A DNA stretch of 44,527 bases, taken from Bordetella parapertussis. Its GTDB lineage: Bacteria; Pseudomonadota; Gammaproteobacteria; Burkholderiales; Burkholderiaceae_C. Shown in pieces: positions 15,955-23,371 of the stretch; position 1 is the first letter of the stretch, and every line of letters starts with the position of its first letter. Below the pieces are notes generated by a model. That model had not been told where the DNA came from. It saw nothing but the letters and a program-made list of their open reading frames with translations, and made no database searches. The DNA lies in the NCBI GenBank assembly GCA_945888535.1, contig CAMDAN010000008.1:1-44527 (forward strand), in the 5' to 3' direction. A program made the translations under genes and the position numbers.

Positions 15955-17973
15955 TTACGTCGCGTTCGGTCGCCCAATGCCTTCAGCGAGAACCACCGCT
16001 TCCATCAAGCCACGGTCATCAACCGCATTGGGGAAAAAGGATTTAGTAATGGTCACTTGCACCTGCGGATCCCCCGCCCCCATGGCAATCACGGCATCAA
16101 TGGCCGCTTTGCGTGCCATGGCGGTTGCGGCTTCCAAGGCTTGCGCGGGGTTAGGAAATTGCTGGGTACCCACCGTTGAATGCACCCGAAATACACCGCT
16201 GCCATCGCCATGGACCTGCACTTGCACCGACTGCGCAACCACCCCAGTGGCTGCGCCCACAGCATTGGCGACATCACAAAACTCGGGGAAAACCATTTCG
16301 CAGCCCAAGCGTTTACCCACCTCCGCGTAATACACCTTGACCGGCCCGCCCACGGCGACCACGGGCACACTCGGGCGCATACTAATCTGAGCCAAGCCCA
16401 CTATCGGTTCGCCACTGCACACGGCGTTAACGAGCTTGTCTTCAGGCAAAGAAAAACCAAATGCGGTGTCTAAGATCGCGCGTCCGGTTAAGCGCACCGT
16501 TTCGCTCCACACTTGATGCGCATAGGCTTGGGTTCGTTCTGGCGTAGGCATTTTCATGGTCTGTAAACGGCAACCCAGTTGCGCCGCCATCAGCGCTGCG
16601 GGTTGAGACCAGTTGGCTTGTAAATTCAAAACGTGGGCGGCATCCGACGGGGTAAACCCAGAAATTTGTACCAAGCCTTTGCGCTGTAAAGCGGTGAGGG
16701 CGCGCTGCGCGTTCATGGAAGTCGCAAGCTTACGCATAGGCTGCGGGGCTTCAGTAACCAAACGCAAAACCTCAGCCTCGCGTTCGCTAACCTCTCCCGT
16801 TTTGCCGCCAACGCGAGCACCAAAAGGCAAGAGAACAAACCGCCCGTGCATAGAACTGCCGCCGTCTACGTCAGCCAAATCCGCTTCCAACATCGCCAGC
16901 ACCTGCGGGTACCGCGCTCCCAATAAAGAGACCGGAACGATGCGTTGCGGGTTAATGGTTAAAGCAGCGTTAGGGCCTAAGGCGACTTCGCTATCGCCGC
17001 CTAAGCCGATGGTGCGTACATCAATCGCCCGCACCATCGTGCGCCAGCCGCCCACTTCAGCGCCCTCTTGGTTCACGCGCGGACGGCCATCCCACAAGAC
17101 GCCCAAATCTGTCGTTGTTCCGCCCATATCGGACATGATGAAACTTTGCAAACCCGACAACCATTGCGCTCCGACCAAACTCGCCGCTGGACCCGAAAGC
17201 ACGGTCTCGATCGGGCGCGTTGCCACGCTTTGGGCCAAAGCCAACGTGCCATCGCCTTTGACAATCATTAGCGGGCACTTAATTCCCAACTCAGCCATCG
17301 AACGGCTCACTGCCTCAATCAACATCGACACCCGAGAAATCAACCGCGCATTGAGCGCAGCGGTAAGGGCTCGCCGTGGCGCGTCTAGGGAAGACGACAA
17401 CTCGGTCGACAAAGTTACCGGCTTGTTCGATAGGGCCACAATGATGTCGCGGGCCTGAAGTTCGTGAGCCGCGTTGCGGACCGCAAAAGCCGAGGCTACT
17501 GCAAACGCATCCACGCGGTCGGCCATGCGAGCCACTGCCAAGCGCAGCGCCTCTTCATCCAATGCCACGCGAGGGTCGCCATTGTGGTCATGCCCTCCCG
17601 CAATCACCTCTATCGGAATGCCTGGAAACGCCTTGGCAATTCCAGTGCGCTCAACCATTGCCGCATCAAAGCCAATGAGCACGACGCCAACGGCGCTGCC
17701 ATGGCCTTCGACCACCGCATTGGTCGCTAAAGTGGTGGAGACTGATACCAGCGCAATGTCTTTGGCCTGCAAGCCTTGGGGAAGTTTGGCAATCGCCTCG
17801 GTGATAGCGCCGCTGACCCCGATGGCTAAATCGCCTTTGGTGGTAATTGATTTTGCTGATGCCACCACGCGGTGGCCTTTGGCTTCAATAATGGCAGCGT
17901 CGGTATAAGTGCCCCCGGTATCGACGCCAATGAGGTAACTGGTGGATGCGGATGTCAATGCTGATGGATTCAT
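15955..17973 (-). CDS. Hydantoinase/oxoprolinase family protein, subunit A type (HyuA-like), stand-alone
   Basis: A 672-residue protein with the Hydant_A_N domain (about residues 14-185, beginning GVDTGGTYTD, with STTLATNAVVEGHG) and the hydantoinase A domain (about 200-480, with the phosphate-binding motif MSDMGGTTTDLGVLWDG). Family members couple ATP hydrolysis to opening or carboxylating cyclic amides, such as 5-oxoproline, N-methylhydantoin or acetone. Most work with a B subunit encoded next door; none is present here, and the C-terminal part looks like a subfamily extension. ATG 17973 is the start; an upstream in-frame TTG at 17985 is less likely. It is divergent from the CocE-like hydrolase by 55 bases. 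With the hydantoin racemase upstream it suggests a hydantoin/lactam-degrading theme. Confidence 0.85.
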   Translation of the reverse strand: MNPSALTSASTSYLIGVDTGGTYTDAAIIEAKGHRVVASAKSITTKGDLAIGVSGAITEAIAKLPQGLQAKDIALVSVSTTLATNAVVEGHGSAVGVVLIGFDAAMVERTGIAKAFPGIPIEVIAGGHDHNGDPRVALDEEALRLAVARMADRVDAFAVASAFAVRNAAHELQARDIIVALSNKPVTLSTELSSSLDAPRRALTAALNARLISRVSMLIEAVSRSMAELGIKCPLMIVKGDGTLALAQSVATRPIETVLSGPAASLVGAQWLSGLQSFIMSDMGGTTTDLGVLWDGRPRVNQEGAEVGGWRTMVRAIDVRTIGLGGDSEVALGPNAALTINPQRIVPVSLLGARYPQVLAMLEADLADVDGGSSMHGRFVLLPFGARVGGKTGEVSEREAEVLRLVTEAPQPMRKLATSMNAQRALTALQRKGLVQISGFTPSDAAHVLNLQANWSQPAALMAAQLGCRLQTMKMPTPERTQAYAHQVWSETVRLTGRAILDTAFGFSLPEDKLVNAVCSGEPIVGLAQISMRPSVPVVAVGGPVKVYYAEVGKRLGCEMVFPEFCDVANAVGAATGVVAQSVQVQVHGDGSGVFRVHSTVGTQQFPNPAQALEAATAMARKAAIDAVIAMGAGDPQVQVTITKSFFPNAVDDRGLMEAVVLAEGIGRPNAT

Positions 17974-17988
17974 AAAATATTGCAAAAT

Positions 17989-18009
17989 GACTAACCGAAG
18001 GCGTTAGTC
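17989..18009. promoter_or_regulatory. Operator-like palindrome between divergent hyuA-like and cocE-like genes
   Basis: GACTAAC (17989-17995), 7 bases, then GTTAGTC (18003-18009) form a perfect inverted repeat in the middle of the 55-base divergent gap. Placed there, a bound protein could control both genes at once. No regulator gene lies beside it; the nearest candidates in the window are the GntR protein at 8534-9226 and distant regulators. Confidence 0.5.
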
Positions 18010-18028
18010 CCTGAGTAGGAGATTGTCC

Positions 18029-20050
18029 ATGAAAACAGTGAAATCATTTCCCCGCAAGGTCATAGAAACCCCCAACGTATTTATTCCTCTGCCTGACGGT
18101 TCGCGTCTTGCGGCTCGGTTATGGATGCCTAAAGACGCTGACAAAAACCCCGTTCCGGTTATTTTGGAATACCTCCCCTACCGCAAACGCGATGGCACCA
18201 TCGTTCGCGATGCCCTCACCCACCCCTACCTTGCAGGCCACGGCTATGCGTGCGTGCGGGTTGATATGCGTGGCAACGGCGACTCCGATGGGCTGATGTG
18301 GGACGAGTACAGCGAACAAGAATTACAAGACGCAGACGATGTGATTGCATGGCTGGTGAAGCAACCATGGAGCACCGGGCGTATCGGAATGATGGGTATT
18401 TCTTGGGGCGGCTTCAACGGTTTACAAGTCGCGGCACGCCAGCCCAAAGGCTTAGATGCTGTGGTCACGCTGTGCTCTACCGATGACCGCTATAGCGATG
18501 ACATTCACTTTAAAGGCGGCTGCTTACTCAGTGAGAACTTAGGTTGGTCGGCCACCATGTTTGGCTACTCATCGCGACCGCCAGATCCCGCTCTTGTGGG
18601 CAAGCGGTGGCGTGAGATGTGGTTAGAGCGTTTGAATAACGAACCGCTCTTGGCGATCGATTGGCTTGAGCACCCGCACCGCGATGCCTATTGGAAACGC
18701 GGCTCGGTCTGCGAAGACATTGGAGCGATCAAAGCCGCCGTGCTCGCTGTCGGCGGATGGAACGACGCCTATACCAACGCAGTCCCCCGCTTGGTCAGTA
18801 CTTTGCAATCGCCAGTGAAAGGCATCATCGGCCCTTGGGCCCACAAGTACCCCCACTTTGCCGTGCCCGAGCCGCGCATTGGCTTCTTACAAGAGTCTTT
18901 GCGTTGGTGGGATCGCTGGTTGAAAGACCAAGACACGGGTGTAGAAAAAGACCCTGCTTTTCGCACCTACATCATGGACGTACAAGCGCCTGGCGCGAGC
19001 GTGAGTCACATCAGCGGTCGTTGGGTCAGCGACCCCGCCTGGCCGAGTGCGAACCTCCAAACCCAGCGTTTGCATTTGAACGACAAGGGCCTTAGCCTAA
19101 AACGCGAACCCAAACGCAAGCGCAACCTCACCTCACCCCAACACACCGGAGCCGACAGCGGCGAATACTGCATTATTTGGATGGGCCCTGAGTTTCCCGG
19201 CGACCAACGCCAAGATGACTCTGGCTCACTGACCTTTGATGGCGATACGCTTCAACACGACTTTGACTTGGTTGGTGCACCCACGCTGACCTTGCAATTT
19301 TCTGTGGACCAGCCCGTGGCCCATGTCGCGGTTCGACTCAACAGCATCTGGCCCAATGGCGAAGTTTCACGGTTGACTTATGGCGTTGCCAACCTCACGC
19401 ATCTGCACTCCGATAGCAGCCACGAGCATCCGCAAGCTTTAGAACCGGGTAAGACCTACACCGTCAAAATTCAACTCGACGATGTGGCCTACCGCGTTCC
19501 AAAAGGTCACCGCTTGCGGGTATCGATCTCAACCAGTTATTGGCCGCTGATCTGGCCCGCCCCGACCCCCGTGGTACTCACAGTTCATACCGGAGCGAGT
19601 TGGGTTGAGATCCCCACGCGGCTCAAAGTGCGCGGCGAGAAGGCCCCGACATTTGCAGCTCCCGAGGCAGCCGCTCCAGTGAAGCTCATTACGGTTGACA
19701 AGCCTTGGAATAAACGCGAAGTCACGATTGACCAAGCCAGCGGCGAGCGGCGCTTGGCGATTGAAGATGACTTTGGCCGCAGCACCATTGCCGAACACGG
19801 TCTCACCACCTGGGGCCGGGGTCGTGAGTATTACCGCATCATGCCCAATGATCCTTTGTCAGCCCGCCAAGAATGCCACTGGTCTATGGAAACATCGCGC
19901 GGCAACTGGGTGGTTCGCACCGAAACCTACAGCAGCATGACCGCCAGCAAAACCCATTGGCATATCACGGGTCGGCTTGAAGCGTATGAAGGCGACACAC
20001 AAATTTTGGTGCGCACCTGGGACAAAAAAATAAAGCGCAGGCTTTTGTAA
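18029..20050 (+). CDS. CocE/NonD family hydrolase (X-Pro dipeptidyl-peptidase-like)
   Basis: A 673-residue serine hydrolase with an N-terminal alpha/beta domain and a C-terminal jelly-roll domain (from about residue 330). The nucleophile elbow MMGISWGG puts the catalytic serine at residue 125; the acid is likely the Asp in the segment before the cap or in GGWNDAYTN, and the base the His in GPWAHKYPH. The family includes cocaine esterase, glutaryl-7-ACA acylase and X-prolyl dipeptidyl peptidase, all splitting ester or amide bonds. The start is ATG 18029 with ribosome site TAGGAG at 18016-18021; an in-frame TTG two codons upstream is not needed. No signal peptide, so cytosolic. Its neighbours (HyuA-like, racemase) favour an amide or acyl-amino-acid substrate. 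Confidence 0.9.
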   Translation: MKTVKSFPRKVIETPNVFIPLPDGSRLAARLWMPKDADKNPVPVILEYLPYRKRDGTIVRDALTHPYLAGHGYACVRVDMRGNGDSDGLMWDEYSEQELQDADDVIAWLVKQPWSTGRIGMMGISWGGFNGLQVAARQPKGLDAVVTLCSTDDRYSDDIHFKGGCLLSENLGWSATMFGYSSRPPDPALVGKRWREMWLERLNNEPLLAIDWLEHPHRDAYWKRGSVCEDIGAIKAAVLAVGGWNDAYTNAVPRLVSTLQSPVKGIIGPWAHKYPHFAVPEPRIGFLQESLRWWDRWLKDQDTGVEKDPAFRTYIMDVQAPGASVSHISGRWVSDPAWPSANLQTQRLHLNDKGLSLKREPKRKRNLTSPQHTGADSGEYCIIWMGPEFPGDQRQDDSGSLTFDGDTLQHDFDLVGAPTLTLQFSVDQPVAHVAVRLNSIWPNGEVSRLTYGVANLTHLHSDSSHEHPQALEPGKTYTVKIQLDDVAYRVPKGHRLRVSISTSYWPLIWPAPTPVVLTVHTGASWVEIPTRLKVRGEKAPTFAAPEAAAPVKLITVDKPWNKREVTIDQASGERRLAIEDDFGRSTIAEHGLTTWGRGREYYRIMPNDPLSARQECHWSMETSRGNWVVRTETYSSMTASKTHWHITGRLEAYEGDTQILVRTWDKKIKRRLL

Positions 20051-20060
20051 AAGCCTGCGC
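20024..20060 (-). terminator. Rho-independent terminator of the Bug gene, inside the end of the hydrolase gene
   Basis: On the minus strand GCGCAGGC pairs with GCCTGCGC around TTTTACAAAA (20060-20035; up to 12 pairs with the inner A/T pairs), followed by a U-run TTTATTTTTTT (20034-20024). It lies 25 bases beyond the Bug stop codon. On the plus strand this sequence encodes the last residues and stop of the hydrolase (stop 20048-20050) and has no U-run after it, so it clearly serves the minus strand. Confidence 0.8.
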
Positions 20061-20084
20061 GTGGCAGATGGGGCGAAGGTCTGC

Positions 20085-21062
20085 TTAGTCGATGTATACC
20101 TTGGCCGCAGAGATCACAGGACCCCATTTTGCGATTTCTGAGGTAACAAATTTCTTGTGCTCAGCAGGTTCTACGCGCTTATCAGTAATGATGACTGCGC
20201 CCAGGGCTTCTTGTTTCTTAATAAAGTCTGGGTCTTTCAAAGCCACTTTCAATGCGTTGTTGAGTTTGGCAATCACGTCCGCTGGCGTTCCCTTGGGAGC
20301 GTACAAACCGTGCCAGATGGACACATCGAAACCTTTGAGGCCGGACTCTTGCAAAGTCGGTACGTCTTTCAAGACAGCCGTGGTCAAGCGCTTAGAAGTT
20401 GTCACGCCGTAGACGTTCACTTTTTTAGCTTCAATTTGAGGGGATGTGTTGGTCGTCTGATCGCACAGGATGTCGATCTGACCGCCAATCAGGTCAGTCA
20501 ACGCGGGCGCAGTTCCTTTGTAGGGAATCGCAGCCATGTCAATTTGCAAGGCGTTCTGCAACATCAAACCGCACAGATGCGATGCCGAACCCACCCCAGC
20601 ATTACCGAGATTGATCTTGCCCTTGTTTTGGTTTAACCAAGCCACCAGCTCTTTGTAATTTTTTGCTGGCAAGGTAGGTTTTGAAATCACGGTCATTGGC
20701 ACTTCATTGATCATGCCCAAGTATTCAAAATCACTGTCGATTTTAAAAGGCATGGTGCGCAACAAATTGGGCATGGTCGCCATGGCAATGTGGTTGAGCA
20801 TGATGGTGTAACCATCGGGTGAGGCTTTGGCTACCTTGTTGGCACCAATCGAGCTACCTGCGCCGAGTACGTTTTCAATAATGATGGTGGCATCGCCCAA
20901 AGGCTTGCGCATGGCTTCTGCCAAATCGCGAGCCACGCGGTCCGTTGGGCCGCCGGCCACAAACGGTACAACCAGCGAGATCGGTTTAGAGGGATAGGTC
21001 TGGGCGTAGCCGACCACAGAAAACAAAGCCGAAATGGCGCTTACAACGAATAGTTTTTTCAT
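20085..21062 (-). CDS. Bug family tripartite tricarboxylate transporter substrate-binding protein
   Basis: A 325-residue periplasmic protein with a 20-residue signal peptide (MKKLFVVSAIS... cleaved after YAQ/GYA) and the Bug N-terminus YPSKPISLVVPFVAGGPTDRVAR. GAGSSIGANKVAKASPDGYT and the FNGL-type segment KGFDVSIWHGLYAPKG are also family hallmarks. Bug proteins bind carboxylates, amino acids or nicotinate and feed TctAB permeases, or act alone in sensing. No tctA or tctB lies beside it, typical of the many orphan Bug genes in Burkholderiales. It is a single-gene unit with its own terminator, between the CocE-like hydrolase and the ligase/ABC operon. Confidence 0.92.
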   Translation of the reverse strand: MKKLFVVSAISALFSVVGYAQTYPSKPISLVVPFVAGGPTDRVARDLAEAMRKPLGDATIIIENVLGAGSSIGANKVAKASPDGYTIMLNHIAMATMPNLLRTMPFKIDSDFEYLGMINEVPMTVISKPTLPAKNYKELVAWLNQNKGKINLGNAGVGSASHLCGLMLQNALQIDMAAIPYKGTAPALTDLIGGQIDILCDQTTNTSPQIEAKKVNVYGVTTSKRLTTAVLKDVPTLQESGLKGFDVSIWHGLYAPKGTPADVIAKLNNALKVALKDPDFIKKQEALGAVIITDKRVEPAEHKKFVTSEIAKWGPVISAAKVYID

Positions 21063-21137
21063 CAGAGAACTCCGAAATGTGAGGGGATCAGTCTATCGCC
21101 TTTAACCATACTTGAGTAATGCTCGTAACTACTTAGC

Positions 21138-21170
21138 CGTCCCTCGCGGGACGCACCCGCTAAAAAGCGG
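21138..21170 (-). other. Pair of short hairpins beyond the PaaK-like stop
   Basis: Two short stems lie just downstream of the minus-strand PaaK-like stop: CCGC-TAAAAA-GCGG (21157-21170) and CGTCCC-TCGC-GGGACG (21138-21153, perfect). Neither has a clear U-run on the minus strand, so they could be mRNA 3'-end structures or a weak terminator of the long operon. Confidence 0.35.
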
Positions 21171-21171
21171 T

Positions 21172-22425
21172 TTATTGGTAACTTCGGGCGTCTTCAATGA
21201 CCTTGCCGTCATTGGGGAGGCTCCCCGGCATACCCATTTCTACGCTCGCACGCAGCTTGGTTATGTCTCGAACCGCCTCACTGATCCGCTGCGCCAACCC
21301 CTCGGGAGCCGCAGCACTTTCTACCTTCAGGGTCATCACGTCGTTGGCCATTTCGCCGCTCACCACCAAACGGGCACGCACCACTTCAGGGAATCGTTTA
21401 ACAATGTCATCCACCTGCTTGGGGTGAACAAACATACCGCGTATTTTTGTCGTTTGGTCAGCGCGGCCCATCCAGCCCTTGATTCGGGTGTTGGTTCGCC
21501 CTGTGGGGCAGTGTCCTGGCAATACCGCTGACAAATCGCCAGTTCCAAACCGGACCAAAGGGTAGGTTGGGTTCAGACTAGTTACAACCACCTCGCCGAC
21601 TTCGCCTTCAGCAACAGGGTCACCGGTACCCGGTCGAACGATTTCTAAAAATACGTTTTCATCAACAATCAAACCTTCGCGTGCCGCGGTCTCATAGGCA
21701 ATCAGCCCGACATCCGCTGTTGCGTAACACTGGTACGCATCAATACCGCGCTCAGTCATCCAATCCCGCAAAGACGGCGGGAACGCCTCACCTGATACCA
21801 AGGCTTTGCGCAGGCTGGGCAATGCAACACCCATTTCCGCAGCTTTTTCTACAATGATTTTTAGAAAACTGGGTGTCCCGATATAGCCTGCCGGTTGAAG
21901 CTCGGCCATGACGGCCACTTGTTGCTCGGTTTGACCAATGCCGCCGGGAAAGACCGTGCACCCAAGCGCATGGGCTCCTGATTCCATCATCGAGCCTGCA
22001 GGCGTAAAGTGGTAGCTAAAGCCGTTGTGAATGAGTTCACCGGAACGGAAACCCGCAGCAAAAATCGCTCGCGCCATGCGCCAATAATCGCTGGCTGTGC
22101 CTTCAGGTTCGTAAATGGTTCCAGGGCTTGCAAACACCCGGGGCATCGCTTTTCCAAATCCTGCCGCGCTAAAGCCACCGAACACATTTCCACCGGCTGC
22201 GCGGGCGGCTTTTTGCTGCTCAAGAAGCTCATGCTTTCTAATCACCGGCAATTGCGCTAGGGCAGCGCGGCTGTTGATATCGGCAGTGGTTATGTGTTGA
22301 AGCGACTTAGAAAACGCCGGCGCTTGGGCTTTCGCATGGGCAATATGCGCTGGCAGGGCCGCCAAGAGGGCAGCTTCACGCACAGCAGGGGAGCGCGCTT
22401 CGAGCGCGTCGAAATGTTGGGTCAT
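21172..22425 (-). CDS. Phenylacetate-CoA ligase-like (PaaK family) adenylate-forming protein
   Basis: A 417-residue protein of PaaK length and architecture: an N-terminal region with FGKAMPRVFASPGT, a core with YIGTPSFLKIIVEKAAEMG, YATADVGLIAYE in place of the YGSTE-type A5 motif, RFGTGDLSAVLPG (A7-like), and a C-terminal domain with GRADQTTKIRGMFVHPKQVD. It should activate a carboxylic acid to its CoA thioester via the adenylate. The phosphate-binding loop is altered: SSGTTGKP of PaaK reads ASPGTIYEPEG (99-109). It is the last gene of the ligase-liv operon, 29 bases after LivF, making it the second ligase of the unit. Substrate is unknown; aromatic or short-chain acids are possible. Confidence 0.85.
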   Translation of the reverse strand: MTQHFDALEARSPAVREAALLAALPAHIAHAKAQAPAFSKSLQHITTADINSRAALAQLPVIRKHELLEQQKAARAAGGNVFGGFSAAGFGKAMPRVFASPGTIYEPEGTASDYWRMARAIFAAGFRSGELIHNGFSYHFTPAGSMMESGAHALGCTVFPGGIGQTEQQVAVMAELQPAGYIGTPSFLKIIVEKAAEMGVALPSLRKALVSGEAFPPSLRDWMTERGIDAYQCYATADVGLIAYETAAREGLIVDENVFLEIVRPGTGDPVAEGEVGEVVVTSLNPTYPLVRFGTGDLSAVLPGHCPTGRTNTRIKGWMGRADQTTKIRGMFVHPKQVDDIVKRFPEVVRARLVVSGEMANDVMTLKVESAAAPEGLAQRISEAVRDITKLRASVEMGMPGSLPNDGKVIEDARSYQ

Positions 22426-22454
22426 AGACGTGTCCTAGTGATGTGTGAGAAGAA

Positions 22455-23264
22455 TTAAGCCAACCAGCGCTTACGCCGCTTGTAACTCTTCACGTCTTTG
22501 AAACTCTTGCGCTCGCCGCCACCCACACCCAAGTAAAACTCCTTGACGTCTTCGTTATTAGCCAGGTCACTGGCAATACCGTCCATTACCACGCGGCCAG
22601 ACTCCATGATGTAGCCGTAATCGGAATATTTAAGCGCCATGTTGGTGTTTTGTTCGGCCAGCAAGAACGTGACTTTTTCTTTTTGGTTAAGGTCTTTCAC
22701 AATTTCAAAAACCTCTTGGACGATTTGCGGTGCCAAGCCCATGGACGGTTCATCCAGCAAGACCATCGAGGGGTTGGCCATCAAAGCCCGGCCAATAGCG
22801 CACATTTGTTGTTCACCGCCCGAGGTGTACGCCGCTTGGCTGGTACGCCGGGTTTTGAGTCGCGGAAAGTAGGCATAGACTTTTTCTAAGTTAGCAGCTA
22901 CTTCGGCTTTGCTCTTGCGGGTATAGCCGCCGGTGAGCAGGTTTTCTTCAATCGTCAAGTGGGCAAAGCAATGCCGCCCTTCCATGACCTGTACCACGCC
23001 CCGCTGAACCAAGTCAGCCGGCGACAGATTTTCGATGCGCTCGCCACGCAACTCAATCGAACCCTTAGTAACCGCACCGCGTTCGCCGGCGAGCAAATTA
23101 CTCACCGCGCGCAAGGTGGTCGTTTTGCCCGCGCCGTTACCGCCCAAGATAGCCACGATGCTGCCTTGGGGTACCTGTAACGATACGCCCTTGAGCACCA
23201 AGATGACATGGTTGTAAATGACTTCAATGCCATTGACATTGAGAACGATGTTTTGAGTGTCCAT
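22455..23264 (-). CDS. ABC transporter ATP-binding protein (LivF-like), second system
   Basis: A 269-residue ATPase with Walker A GGNGAGKTTTLR, signature YTSGGEQQMCAIGRAL, Walker B MVLLDEPSMGLAP and H-loop EQNTNMALKYSDYGY. A basic C-terminal tail (SFKDVKSYKRRKRWLA) extends beyond usual LivF length (about 235) and is typical of the LivF subgroup linked to acyl-CoA ligases. ATG 23264 is preceded by GAAGG; an upstream in-frame TTG (23282) is unlikely. It lies after a 107-base gap containing a stem-loop and before the PaaK-like gene. Confidence 0.92.
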   Translation of the reverse strand: MDTQNIVLNVNGIEVIYNHVILVLKGVSLQVPQGSIVAILGGNGAGKTTTLRAVSNLLAGERGAVTKGSIELRGERIENLSPADLVQRGVVQVMEGRHCFAHLTIEENLLTGGYTRKSKAEVAANLEKVYAYFPRLKTRRTSQAAYTSGGEQQMCAIGRALMANPSMVLLDEPSMGLAPQIVQEVFEIVKDLNQKEKVTFLLAEQNTNMALKYSDYGYIMESGRVVMDGIASDLANNEDVKEFYLGVGGGERKSFKDVKSYKRRKRWLA

Positions 23265-23337
23265 ATTTATTGCCTTCACCAATCGTCAGCGCTAAAGTTC
23301 TTTCACATATTTACAAAAGACAACGTAACGCTGAAGA

Positions 23338-23361
23338 TTGGTGGCTCCAAAGAGCCACCAA
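23338..23361 (-). other. Intercistronic stem-loop after the second binding-protein gene
   Basis: A perfect 10-pair stem, TTGGTGGCTC (23338-23347) with GAGCCACCAA (23352-23361) and a 4-base loop. It lies 10 bases past the binding-protein stop on the minus strand and is followed there by TCTTC, not a real U-run. It probably stabilises the upstream message or causes partial termination, so that less of livF and paaK is made than of livK. Confidence 0.65.
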
Positions 23362-23371
23362 AATCACCGCA

